Assembly: GCA_035633215.1 (NCBI GenBank)
Contig: DASQFI010000048.1
Location: forward strand, 147,164-211,163
DNA: 64,000 nt
Direction of reading: 5' to 3'
From: DASQFI01 sp035633215
GTDB lineage: Bacteria > Acidobacteriota > Vicinamibacteria > Vicinamibacterales > SCN-69-37
This document shows, piece after piece, positions 34,629 to 43,753 of this stretch. Position numbers and translations under genes: made by a program. The notes beneath the pieces were generated by a model. It saw only the letters and a program-made list of their open reading frames with translations, was not told the DNA's origin and did not search any database. Each line of letters begins with the position of its first letter. Position 1 is the stretch's first letter.

Positions 34629-37445
34629 ATGGACACGAATCCGCCGACTGGCGTCGTCACCGGGCCCGAGGTCATCGAACGGGGCGTGCTCGAGATCGTC
34701 AGCGCGCTCGTCAAGGAGCTTCGGGGAAGCACGTCGCCCGTTCCCGTCGCGCTCGGCAGCTCGCTCGAGCGCGATCTCGGCATCAGCAGCCTCGAGCGCG
34801 TCGAGCTGCTGCTGCGGCTCGAGCGCAGGTTCGGCGTACGCCTCCCCGAAGAAACGGTTGCGGGCGCAGAAACTTCCGCGGAGCTCGTCGCGGCGCTCAG
34901 CCGCGCGGCGCCCGGCTCTCGAGAGCCCGTTCCTCACCTCCGGCCGGCGGTCGGTGCCGCCACTGGCGCGCCGGTTGGAGCACACACACTTCTCGAAGCG
35001 CTCCAGTGGCATGTCCAGGCCACGCCGGATCGCGCGCACATCTTTCTCCAGGAAGATGGCGGGGAGCGCCCCATCACGTATCGGGCGCTGTGGGACGGTG
35101 CCCGGGACGTCGCCGCGGCCCTTGCCGAACGCGGCGTCGCGCCGGGCGACACCGTCGCGCTCATGCTCAGAACAGAGGAGGCATTCTTTCGCACATTCGC
35201 CGGCGTCCTCATGGCCGGGGCCGTCCCGGTCCCGATGTATCCGCCGGTCCGCGCCGATCGAATCGCCGAGTACGCACATCGACAGGCCGCGATTCTGCGG
35301 AATGCGGGCTCCCGCCTCCTCGTGACGTTCGCGGACGCCGACCGGGTCGGATCGATCCTCCGCGGCGTCGTCGAGCCGTTGCGAGAGGTCATCGACGTCG
35401 ATCGCCTCGCCCCGAACCGCCCGGGTGGAACAGCCATACACGCCGGTCCCGATTCACCAGCGCTGATTCAGTACACCTCCGGCAGCACCGGCGATCCGAA
35501 AGGGGTCCTGCTGACTCACGGCAACCTCCTGGCGAACATCCGCGCGATCGGCCAGGCCATGGACGTCCGTCCGGACGATGTCGTCGCGAGCTGGCTGCCG
35601 CTCTATCACGACATGGGCCTGATCGGCGCCTGGCTCGGCGCCCTCTACTTCGGGCTGCCCGTCGTGATCCTGTCGCCCCTGACGTTCCTCTCGCGCCCGT
35701 CGCGGTGGCTCTGGGCGATCCACGCCCACCGCGCCACGATCTCGCCGGCGCCGAACTTCGCCTTCGACCTGTGCGTGAGCAAGGTCGCCGACGAGGAGAT
35801 CGAGGGACTGGATCTCAGCTCGTGGCGGCTCGCGCTCAACGGGTCCGAAGCGGTCAGCGCCGATACGATCGCCCGGTTTACACGGCGCTTCGCCCCCTAC
35901 GGGTTCCGACCCGACGCCATGTACCCCGTCTATGGACTGGCCGAAGCCTCGGTCGGCCTGACGATGCCGCCGCTGTCGCGGCCGCCGCGAATCGACGCCA
36001 TCGCGCGCGAGCCGTATCAGCGCGCGCGGGAGATTCGGCCCGCCGATGCGGGCGATCCGCAGCCGCTGCGCTTCGTGTCGTGCGGCAAACCGCTTCCGGG
36101 ACATGAACTTCGTGTGGTCGATGAGGAGGCTCAGGCGCTGGGCCAGCGGACGCTCGGACGTATCCAGTTTCGCGGTCCGTCGGTCACGACGGGTTACTTC
36201 CGCAACCCAGCCGCGACGCGAGCCGCGTTCGCCGGAGACTGGCTCGATTCGGGAGACTTCGGCTACTGGGCCGATGGCGAGCTGTTCGTGACCGGCCGCG
36301 CGAAGGATCTCATCATTCGTGGCGGGCGCAATATCACGCCGCACGAAGCGGAGGAGATCGCGGGCGCCGTCGACGGTGTCCGCAAAGGCTGCGTCGCCGC
36401 GTTCGGTGTCCACGATGCGGCCGTCGGCACCGAGCGGTTCGTCCTGGTCGCCGAGACACGCCTGACGGACGAGTCTCGCCGGGAAGAGTTGCGCGCTGAA
36501 GTAGCGGCTCGCGTCACGGACGCGCTCGGCGTCCCACCCGATCACGTCGTCATCGTCTCTCCCGGCACCGTGCTCAAGACGCCCAGCGGGAAGATCCGCC
36601 GGACCGCGACGCGCGAAGCGTACGAGACCGGCCGGCTCCTGGCCGGGCGCCGGTCCGTGGCCGCTCAGTGGGCTTCTTTGCTTGGCGAGGGCCTGCAAGC
36701 GCGTCTGACACGCGCGCTCGGTCTGGCGTCACGCGTCGTCTTCACGAGCTACATCGTCATCCTCCTCGCGACCACGCTGCCGTTCTGGGCACTGGTCTAC
36801 GTCGTCCCCCGTGGGCGTGCGGTCGCTCGCCTGATGAAGCGGTGGTCGCGGCTGATGTTGATGCTCACCGGACTGTCCCCGCGCGTGTCGGGTCTCGAGC
36901 ATCTCCGCTCTGCCGGTCCGGCGATGATCGTGGCCAATCATGCGAGCTACATCGACGTGATCGTCCTGATGGCGGTGCTGCCGGGCGATGTTCGGTTCAT
37001 CGCGAAAGGGGCGCTTGCCGATATTCCCGTCGTCGGCGCGGTCATCCGGCGCGCCGGGCACATCACGATCGAAAAGGCCGAATTCTCCCAGCGGCTCGCC
37101 GGCGCCGACGAGATCACGCAAGCGCTCGGCCGTGGGATCTCGATCGCCGTGTTTCCCGAAGGGACGTTCTTCCGCTCAGCCGGTCTGCTGCCGTTCCGGC
37201 TCGGGGCGTTTCGGGCCGCGGTCGAGGCGGGCCGGTCCGTCGTCCCTGTCGCGCTGCGGGGCACGCGCGCAGTGCTGCCTGATGGCACGTGGCTGCTGCG
37301 CCGGTCGCCGATCGCCGTCGTCATCGGCGCGCCGCTGGCGCCTGTCGCGAGCGGATGGCCGGAGTTCGTGCGCCTGCGGGATCTCGCGCGCGCCGAGATC
37401 GCACGCTGTGCGGGGGAGACAGCGATCGAGAGCGGGCCTGGTTAA
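34629..37445 (+). CDS. ACP / acyl-AMP ligase / PlsC acyltransferase fusion
   Basis: A 938-residue three-part protein. Residues about 10-95 are an acyl carrier domain (RDLGISSLERVELLLRLE, attachment Ser). About 120-690 are a fatty-acyl-AMP ligase (TYRALWDGARDVAAALAERG, P-loop-like YTSGSTGDPKGVLLTHGN, LPLYHDMGLIGAWLG, YGLAEASVG, DWLDSGDFGYW, TPSGKIRR). Two hydrophobic stretches near 700-730 precede a PlsC-type acyltransferase (NHASYIDVIVLM with His-x4-Asp, FPEGTFF). It could activate a fatty acid, load it on its own carrier and transfer it to a glycerolipid or other membrane acceptor. ATG 34629 lies 22 bases after the response regulator; the longer frame to 34431 overlaps that gene. Confidence 0.87.
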   Translation: MDTNPPTGVVTGPEVIERGVLEIVSALVKELRGSTSPVPVALGSSLERDLGISSLERVELLLRLERRFGVRLPEETVAGAETSAELVAALSRAAPGSREPVPHLRPAVGAATGAPVGAHTLLEALQWHVQATPDRAHIFLQEDGGERPITYRALWDGARDVAAALAERGVAPGDTVALMLRTEEAFFRTFAGVLMAGAVPVPMYPPVRADRIAEYAHRQAAILRNAGSRLLVTFADADRVGSILRGVVEPLREVIDVDRLAPNRPGGTAIHAGPDSPALIQYTSGSTGDPKGVLLTHGNLLANIRAIGQAMDVRPDDVVASWLPLYHDMGLIGAWLGALYFGLPVVILSPLTFLSRPSRWLWAIHAHRATISPAPNFAFDLCVSKVADEEIEGLDLSSWRLALNGSEAVSADTIARFTRRFAPYGFRPDAMYPVYGLAEASVGLTMPPLSRPPRIDAIAREPYQRAREIRPADAGDPQPLRFVSCGKPLPGHELRVVDEEAQALGQRTLGRIQFRGPSVTTGYFRNPAATRAAFAGDWLDSGDFGYWADGELFVTGRAKDLIIRGGRNITPHEAEEIAGAVDGVRKGCVAAFGVHDAAVGTERFVLVAETRLTDESRREELRAEVAARVTDALGVPPDHVVIVSPGTVLKTPSGKIRRTATREAYETGRLLAGRRSVAAQWASLLGEGLQARLTRALGLASRVVFTSYIVILLATTLPFWALVYVVPRGRAVARLMKRWSRLMLMLTGLSPRVSGLEHLRSAGPAMIVANHASYIDVIVLMAVLPGDVRFIAKGALADIPVVGAVIRRAGHITIEKAEFSQRLAGADEITQALGRGISIAVFPEGTFFRSAGLLPFRLGAFRAAVEAGRSVVPVALRGTRAVLPDGTWLLRRSPIAVVIGAPLAPVASGWPEFVRLRDLARAEIARCAGETAIESGPG

Positions 37446-37498
37446 GACGCGGCGACGGCGAAGAGGCGCGGCGTCAGGCGTCCGCACCCGGCGGAACG

Positions 37499-37855
37499 TT
37501 ACGGTCGGGCGGTCTTGCGTGGTCGTCCGCCCCTGCGCCCGTTGGCACGAGCTGCCGCGGCCTTCTTGGCGCTGCGCCTGCGGCCAAGCAAGGCCCCAGG
37601 CCCCACGATCGCGACGCGAGGATTCTGCCGGTCCGTGTAGGTAATCCTGGCAACTCGCAGTGTGGCTCGCCCGGGCCGAGGCGTACCTGGCAGCGATTCC
37701 AGCATCGCCAGGTGGGCCTGCAACGCGTGACGAATTGCCGCTGCAGCCGCGCGTTCGGAATCAGCAGCGGCGAATACACCGGGCACGCCAACGACGTAAG
37801 CGCTCACGGTGCCGTTCGGTTCATGTTCCAGCACGATGGGGTAGTGGTTCGTCAT
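37499..37855 (-). CDS. hicB: HicB-family antitoxin
   Basis: A 118-residue protein with the HicB partial RNase H-like domain (YPIVLEHEPNGTVSAYVVGVPGVFAAADSE, split as YPIVLEHEPNGTVSAY and VGVPGVFAAADSE; then AAIRHALQAHLAMLE). The C-terminal tail is basic and alanine-rich (RRSAKKAAAARANGRRGGR) and could contact DNA. HicB neutralises HicA and represses the operon. It starts six bases after hicA. Confidence 0.85.
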   Translation of the reverse strand: MTNHYPIVLEHEPNGTVSAYVVGVPGVFAAADSERAAAAAIRHALQAHLAMLESLPGTPRPGRATLRVARITYTDRQNPRVAIVGPGALLGRRRSAKKAAAARANGRRGGRPRKTARP

Positions 37856-37861
37856 CGCAGC

Positions 37862-38062
37862 CTACTTGCCTCGTGTCTTGATGCCCGCATCCTTCAGGAT
37901 TCGGTTGACCAGTCCGGCGCCGACTTCCTTCTTGGTGTGAACCGATACCGTGACCACAGTCTTGGTCGCGGGATTCCAGAACTGACGGTGACTGCCCTTG
38001 CCGGTCTTCAGCTCCTGGAAGCCGTGCTCCTTGAGTTTGCGGATCAACTCCGCCCACGTCAC
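37862..38062 (-). CDS. hicA: HicA-family mRNA interferase toxin
   Basis: A 66-residue toxin with a dsRBD-like fold. The diagnostic motif GKGSHRQFWNP contains the catalytic His; VTVSVHTKKEVGAGLVNRIL is the typical C-terminal half, and WAELIRKLKEHGFQ the N-terminal helix. Family members cleave mRNA when released from HicB. Upstream is a 67-base gap and then the truncated VWA gene on the other strand. Confidence 0.9.
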   Translation of the reverse strand: MTWAELIRKLKEHGFQELKTGKGSHRQFWNPATKTVVTVSVHTKKEVGAGLVNRILKDAGIKTRGK

Positions 38063-38129
38063 TGTTCAATGAGAAACCAAACGTTGGGTTATGTCAAGTG
38101 CCGTGCGGCGGCCCTCCTGAAGAGCGAGC

Positions 38130-38612
38130 ATGAGCACGATGGTCAATCAGCTGCTCTTCGGCGCCGAGGCAGTGTTGACCGAGCTACCGCCGCAGGATCG
38201 CGTCCGTCTCGGCACCTTCTCCAGCAGCATTCAACTCGGTCCCGCCATCACAGGAAGCCGCCTGGACGCGATCCGGTCGCTGCGTCAGGGCCTCAAGCCT
38301 GTCGGCCCGTCGGCTCTGTACGATGCCGTGGCGTCGAGCATGGAGGCGATGGCGGGTGAGACGGACCGACGAGTCGTTCTTGTCTTGACCGATGGTCTCG
38401 ACACGAGCAGCCGCCGGGGTTTTCAACAGGTCATTCAGCGCGCGCAGGAGGAGGATCAGGCGGTCTTTGCCATGGCATTTCGGGACACGTCGCCCATGAA
38501 TCGTTTTCCCTTCTCGCAGACGCAGCGTGCGTCGTTCCGGGCGCTGATGAGATTGGCCGCTGAGACCGGCGGCGGCTATATCGCGCGCGAGTTTTTCATG
38601 GTCGGATCATGA
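38130..38612 (+). pseudogene. VWA-domain gene truncated at its metal site
   Basis: The 160-residue frame matches the last two thirds of an acidobacterial VWFA domain: NQLLFGAEAVLTELPPQDRVRLGTFSSS, split here as LLFGAEAVLTEL and DRVRLGTFSSS; PSALYDAV; VLVLTDGLDTSS. The MIDAS start motif D-x-S-x-S and the whole N-terminus, with signal peptide and the usual prefix domain, are missing. The bases before ATG 38130 read Arg-Ala-Ser, the end of the motif, and then hit a stop at 38118-38120, so the break lies exactly there. A remnant, probably non-functional. Confidence 0.7.
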
Positions 38613-39491
38613 CGAAGTCCCCTCAATTTCAGACTCCAAGACGTTGGACTGATGCCGTAGAGCGATAACTTCTCGGGGCGCGTCGCCTGCGGCCAGTCGA
38701 TACAGCCCGGGCGTGAGCATGGTGGCGTAGCCCTCGGCCACGAGCGCACGGTTGCCGCGTCCCGCCTCTGGCCGCGGCAGACCGGTCACACGGGCCAATT
38801 CGCCGGGAATCGTCATGCCCGCTCCCGTGAGGAAGCAGCGGGCGATCTCGCGCAGGGCAGTGTCTCGACTCACGCGTCGGCGCAGCCCGTCGGGGAACCG
38901 TCCGACAGCGAGTGTCCAGATGTACGTGAACTTCGGTAGGTAGTAAACCTCGCTCGGCACCACGATCATCGCGGCTTGCAGCTCATCCAGGCCTTTGGTG
39001 AACGCTTTGTGATCTTTCACGCCGGACTCGGTGCGCAGGTCCGCCGTCCCCATCTCCCACTCCTTGCGAAGCACGCGCACGATCGCTTGTGCGTTCCTGC
39101 TCAGTCGCCGCTTCTCCTCCGATCGGCGGACCCCCCAGACGGCGTGAAAGCACGGGATCATGCGCGGCGCGAGGAACATCGTTTTGCCGCGAGCCAGCTT
39201 GGCATAGTAGACCTTGCCGCGCCGCACCATCTCGTCCTTTAACGTCCACGTGAGCGACGCCTCGGGATCCTTTTGCACGTGGCGTGGCATCACCGCGTCG
39301 CGCCGCCCACAGACGGCCACGTAGAGCGACGGGCCTGGTCGCCGGGAATCGGTCAGGCACGCGGCAAAGCCGATCCGCTCGATGAAGCGCTCCGCATCGA
39401 GGGCGGTCTCGACCTGCCGCGTCGCCTCGCGGCGCCAGTGTTCATCGCGGTGCTCTTCAATTTCCGATGGGAGCTCTGGCTGACGTCTCAT
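38607..39491 (-). CDS. Winged-helix protein resembling AlkZ-related family
   Basis: A 294-residue basic protein. Sequence such as ARGKTMFLAPRMIPCFHAVWG and YYAKLARGK, with paired winged-helix stretches (ALREIARCFLTGAGMTIPG), is similar to AlkZ-related proteins, a family related to crosslink-repair DNA glycosylases. The glycosylase Gln-x-Gln motif of true AlkZ is not visible, so activity is uncertain. The stop overlaps the VWA remnant by six bases, and the gene is divergent from the kinase pseudogene. Confidence 0.5.
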   Translation of the reverse strand: MRRQPELPSEIEEHRDEHWRREATRQVETALDAERFIERIGFAACLTDSRRPGPSLYVAVCGRRDAVMPRHVQKDPEASLTWTLKDEMVRRGKVYYAKLARGKTMFLAPRMIPCFHAVWGVRRSEEKRRLSRNAQAIVRVLRKEWEMGTADLRTESGVKDHKAFTKGLDELQAAMIVVPSEVYYLPKFTYIWTLAVGRFPDGLRRRVSRDTALREIARCFLTGAGMTIPGELARVTGLPRPEAGRGNRALVAEGYATMLTPGLYRLAAGDAPREVIALRHQSNVLESEIEGTSS

Positions 39492-39526
39492 GCGTGCGGC
39501 CGATCATACCTGCCAACTCCGATCGG

Positions 39527-39547
39527 TATACTCACAGCACCCATCTG
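39527..39547 (+). promoter_or_regulatory. TATACT-N12-CTG start signature (kinase pseudogene)
   Basis: TATACTCAC followed, 12 bases after the hexamer, by CTGGCTCTGACC, where two other kinase genes in the window have TTGGC at the identical distance. It looks like a -10 box with a near-leaderless start. Here the start codon is CTG, possibly part of the gene's decay. Confidence 0.4.
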
Positions 39548-41435
39548 GCTCTGACCCCCGGCACCCGCCTCGGCCCGTACGAAGTCACCGCGCAGATTGG
39601 AGCAGGTGGGATGGGCGAGGTCTATCGGGCGAAAGACACCAAGCTCAATCGCGACGTCGCGATCAACAGTGCTGCCCGCGGCGTTCGCACAGGACGCCGA
39701 TAGGCTCGCGCGCTTCACGCGCGAAGCGCAGACGCTCGCGTCACTCAACCATCCGAACATCGCGGGGATCTACGGGATCGAAGAATCGTCTTCGTCGGGC
39801 TCAGGGCAGACGGGCCTGCGCGCGCTGGTCATGGAGCTCGTCGAGGGCGACGATCTGTCGGCGTTGATCGCGCGCGGCCCGATGCCGCTCGCCGACGCGG
39901 TACCCGTCGCCCGCCAAATCGCCGAGGCGCTCGAAGCGGCGCATGAGCACGGGATCATCCATCGCGATCTGAAACCCGCGAACGTCAAGGTTCGCGCCGA
40001 CGGCACGGTGAAAGTGCTCGACTTCGGTCTCGCCAAAGCGCTGGCGCCGGAAGGCTCAGGTGCGTCGGCGGACGCGATGAACTCGCCGACGCTCACCGCG
40101 CGCGCCACGCAGATGGGCATGATCATCGGCACCGCCGCCTACATGGCGCCGGAGCAGGCGAAGGGGAAGCCGGTCGACCGGCGCGCGGACATCTGGGCGT
40201 TCGGCGTCGTGCTCTACGAGATGCTGTCTGGCCGGCGAGCATTTGAGGGCGAGGATGTCTCCGAGACGCTGGCCGCGGTGCTCACCCGCGAGCCGGAGTT
40301 CGGCGCCGTGCCAGCATCCACCCCCGCGGCTCTGGTGGTCCTGCTGCGTCGCTGCCTCGAGCGCGACCCCAAACGCCGGCTGCGCGATATCGGCGAAGCT
40401 CGACTGACGCTCGAAGCGCCGATGGCCGACCGTCCGGTCACGACCTCGGCGGCTCCTGCGGTGGGCACGTCGCGACGCGTGGCACTCTGGCGCGCGGCGA
40501 CGGCAATTCTGGCGATGACGCTGCTCGGCGTCTCCGTCCAGTGGTGGCGATCGACCCGCCCGGACAATTCCGCCCCGATTCGCGCGGCGATTCTGCTACC
40601 CAGGGGCGTCACGTTCGACCTCGGCCTCTATACGGTCGTGGCGATTTCACCGGATGGCTCCACGAACGCGCTCGTCGGCAGCAGCGCGGGAGTCCGTCGC
40701 CTCTACGTGAGACATCTGGGCGAGTTCGAGCCACGCCTCCTCGAGGGCACCGAGGACGCGTCGTCGCCGTTCTTCTCGCGGTCGTGTTCGTGCCCGGGGA
40801 TCCCGCGGGCGGCGAGCGAAGGATGGCGTGGGTTGATCGGAAGGGAGTTGGCACGCCGATCGACGCCGCGCCGGCCTTCTACGCTGACCCTCACGTGTCG
40901 CCGGACGGCCGCCGGGTGTCCGTCTCGATCAACGTCGGGAGCAGCACGCGAGACATCCACGTCATCGACACGCAGCGCGGCACGTCGAGCCGGCTGACAT
41001 TTGGCGGCGAGAACCGCACGCCGCTCTGGTCGCCGGACGGCAGCCGGCTCATCTACGTCACCCTGGACCGGACCCGCAATGTCTCGACCGTGATGAGCCG
41101 GCCGGCCGACGGCACCGGCGCATCCGAGCCCCTCGGGGAAATCGCCGGTCAGGCGTACGCTGACGCCGGATGGCCGTGCGTTGTACTACGCACAGGCCGA
41201 CACGCTCATGATGGTGCCCGTCGAACCCGGCGCGGCGTTCAGCCCCGGTAAACCTCAAGCGCTGTTCGGCGGCCTGACGCCGCCGGTGACCGACAGTGGC
41301 CAGACGTATGGCGTGGCGCCCAAGGGTGAGCGGTTTCTCGTGCTCCGCCCCGCGCGCGAGAACGCCGGACCGCCCGAAGTCCGCCTCGTGCTCAACTGGT
41401 TCGACGAACTCCGCGCGCTCAAGATCGGAAAGTAA
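39545..41435 (+). pseudogene. Ser/Thr kinase gene with frameshifts and a deletion
   Basis: Three frames together spell one kinase. Frame A (39545-39670): GTRLGPYEV, GAGGMGEVYRAKD, then a one-base insertion in ATCAACAGTGCTG breaks RDVAIK. Frame B (to about 40780): AQDADRLARFTREAQTLAS, HRDLKPANVKV, DFGLAKAL, MAPEQAKGK, a membrane helix near 40490-40550, ending at SSPFFS. About 200 residues of propeller are missing there. Frame C (about 40785-41160): VFVPGDPAGGERRMAWVDRKG, HVSPDGRRVSVSI. A second small frameshift near 41160 leads into YYAQADTLMMVPVEPG and the end. At least three lesions, so not functional. Confidence 0.85.
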
Positions 41436-41496
41436 GAGGCCTGTCCGACAGCACCCGCGTGCCGAGGTCCGACGCGTTCAACGTGAAGATCGAAGG

Positions 41497-43752
41497 CTAC
41501 TTCGCGCGAACATACAGGTCGAGCCGCGAGAAGCTGAACTGGCCGGCGGTGGCGTCGATCACGTTCACCTGGCACGTGTAGAGACCAGGGGTGAACGTGC
41601 TCGCGTCCACCTCGAACTCGAAGATCGCCGCCTTGCGGTCGGCGGCATCGAGTGACGTCCGTTCGACGATGGGCGTTTCGTACACCTTCACCTTGCCGCG
41701 ATAGAACGTCAGGTTGGTGCGGAGGTGCGGCCGATTCTCGGCGATCGCGGGCTCGTAGACCTCGTAATAGAAGTAGAGCTTTTGATCCTGCGTGACGACA
41801 TGCGTCAGATTCGGAATGATTTCCAGGTTGTCGCGCACGAGCGGGCTCAGCGTCCGGCGCGCCGGCGTGCCGTGCTTGAGCTGGGTGCTCAGCACGATCG
41901 AACTCACCTTGACCGGTGCGCGCGTCAAGTCGGGGACGAGGACCGCGGTCTCGAACGTCCCCATCTTGCCCGTGACGTTCTCGCGGACGATGATGCGCGC
42001 GATGTAGCGCCCCGGGGGCAGAGTGGCGCCCGTCTGGAAGAGCACCTGCCGCGACACGAGGGAATCACGCGTCGCCGCTGGCACCGTCACGGTCTGCTTG
42101 ATCGTCGCGAACGGCTGGTTGCGCTCGTCGCGGACAAACCCGCGGATGTCGAGCACCTCGTCGCTCGACGACACGGGCACCGCCTCGCCGGGGACCACCA
42201 TGGAGATCGGCACGTAGAAGCATGACGGCATGAAGCCGCCCGGGCCGCCGCGCCCGCCGCCGCGTCCGCCGCCCGGTCCCATGCCGCCGGGCCCGCCCGG
42301 CCGTCCGCCGACCCCGACCTGCTGTCCGCAGGCGTCCGCGTTCGCGAGCCGGAAGTAGCCGGCGGTGACGAAGAGGGGCACGTCGGTCGCGGGAATCGCC
42401 ATGAGCAGTTGTTCCTGCATCTGCGTTTCCCGATCGGCGCGGCTGGTGTGCGTGAAGTCCCGATCGGCGTAGTAGCCTTCGCGCGCGCGGACGCGGGCGT
42501 CGACCTTCGTTTTCAGCCGCACCTCAATCTTGCGGTAGCCGCCGTCCTGTTTCGTGTTGCTGCTGGCGTAGCCGAGGATGTAGTAGGACGAGATCTCGCT
42601 CGTGATCTTGTCGAAGGCTTCGCCGAAATCGTTGGAGTCCGTGAAGGCCGTGCCGCCGGTATCGGCCGCCAGTGACTGCAGCGTTTCCTGCTGCGCCGCG
42701 AGACGCGCGAACTGCTGGGCCACGCCGCGGCCCGAGAACGCGGCGACGCCGCCGCGGCTGCCCTGACGCGCGCTGCCGCCGGCGACCACGGCCTGCAGGC
42801 CGCGCGAGTCCACGGGATTGATCGACGTATTCGCGCGGCTGCACGCGTTGACCGCCGCGCGCGACTCCACCGCGTTGTCCGACCCATTCCGGGCCATCCC
42901 CGAGCTGAAATAGAGGATGGACTTCCGCTGCTGGATCGACAGCAGCCCGTCGCAAATCGTCTTGATGCCGCGCAGCCGGATGTCGTTGTTGAACGAGTCC
43001 ATCTCCTGCACGCTGGCATCCACCGTGGCGGCGGCCGTGGTCTCCGCCGCCACCGCCTCGTCGGCCGCCATGGTGCTGGCGTCGACGTCCGGTGTGGCGG
43101 TGCCGTCGGTGACGGCAAACCCCTTCAGCACCGACACGACTCTTTCCCGGTCGTTGGTGAAATCCGACAGGACCTGCAGCGTCGATCCGATCGACGCAAT
43201 CGCCACGAGATCCGCCGGCGACATGCGCTCCTGGCCCCACTTGATCGCCGCGTCCGCGGCCTTCTGCACGTCCTCGGGCTGCATGGAGCTCGTGTCGAAC
43301 AGCAGCACCCAGATCCGGCGTCCGGCGACTTCCTCGGACGTCAGCGCCCCGCGGCTCGCGTCAATCCCGGTGGCCGGCGGCGCGGCCACCGTGCCGGCGG
43401 TCGGCGGCGCGGCGGCTTTCGGATCTGCCGCGGAGTTTGTCGCGACTCTCACGGGCACGCCGCTCCTGGCTTCACCGACCCGCGTCAGCGTCGACGCCGT
43501 CACGATGGCCTGCGCCGTCTGGGTGATGTCCTCCTGGGCGAACGTCACGATCGTCTGGGGCTTGCCGTTCTCGAGAATCTCGAAGTCAGAGGCCCGGAGA
43601 TCTCGGACCGGCTGCCCCTTCCCGTCGCGAACGGTGACATCCACGAGGATGAGATTCACGCTGCTGCGGAACGCCGGCTGCGCCTGACCCTGCACGAAGG
43701 ACGGCGCCGCGAGAATCACGACGATCACAGTCGCGAGCAGTCGTGTATGCAT
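41497..43752 (-). CDS. Secreted VWFA-related protein
   Basis: A 751-residue exported protein: signal RLLATVIVVILAAPSFVQG, a prefix domain (VNLILVDVTVRDGKGQPVRDL, ASDFEILENGKPQTI), then a VWA domain whose metal-site Asp-x-Ser is in VLLFDTSSMQPEDV, with ASIGS and YFSSGMARNG. Later parts are YILGYASSNTKQDGGYRKIEV and a Gly/Arg/Pro-rich linker (about 42230-42315 in DNA), then beta domains. Such proteins are abundant in Acidobacteriota, but their partners are unknown. ATG 43752 is one base past the stop of the TonB receptor gene, so the pair is co-translated or at least one operon. Confidence 0.85.
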   Translation of the reverse strand: MHTRLLATVIVVILAAPSFVQGQAQPAFRSSVNLILVDVTVRDGKGQPVRDLRASDFEILENGKPQTIVTFAQEDITQTAQAIVTASTLTRVGEARSGVPVRVATNSAADPKAAAPPTAGTVAAPPATGIDASRGALTSEEVAGRRIWVLLFDTSSMQPEDVQKAADAAIKWGQERMSPADLVAIASIGSTLQVLSDFTNDRERVVSVLKGFAVTDGTATPDVDASTMAADEAVAAETTAAATVDASVQEMDSFNNDIRLRGIKTICDGLLSIQQRKSILYFSSGMARNGSDNAVESRAAVNACSRANTSINPVDSRGLQAVVAGGSARQGSRGGVAAFSGRGVAQQFARLAAQQETLQSLAADTGGTAFTDSNDFGEAFDKITSEISSYYILGYASSNTKQDGGYRKIEVRLKTKVDARVRAREGYYADRDFTHTSRADRETQMQEQLLMAIPATDVPLFVTAGYFRLANADACGQQVGVGGRPGGPGGMGPGGGRGGGRGGPGGFMPSCFYVPISMVVPGEAVPVSSSDEVLDIRGFVRDERNQPFATIKQTVTVPAATRDSLVSRQVLFQTGATLPPGRYIARIIVRENVTGKMGTFETAVLVPDLTRAPVKVSSIVLSTQLKHGTPARRTLSPLVRDNLEIIPNLTHVVTQDQKLYFYYEVYEPAIAENRPHLRTNLTFYRGKVKVYETPIVERTSLDAADRKAAIFEFEVDASTFTPGLYTCQVNVIDATAGQFSFSRLDLYVRAK

Positions 43753-43753
43753 G

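Noticed and set aside
35454..36698. 414-residue minus-strand frame
   Set aside because: It is antisense to the ligase part of the fusion gene, whose motifs are unambiguous.
37862..38062. hicA as part of the VWA gene remnant
   Set aside because: It is on the opposite strand, complete, and has its own GSH motif and its antitoxin gene six bases downstream.
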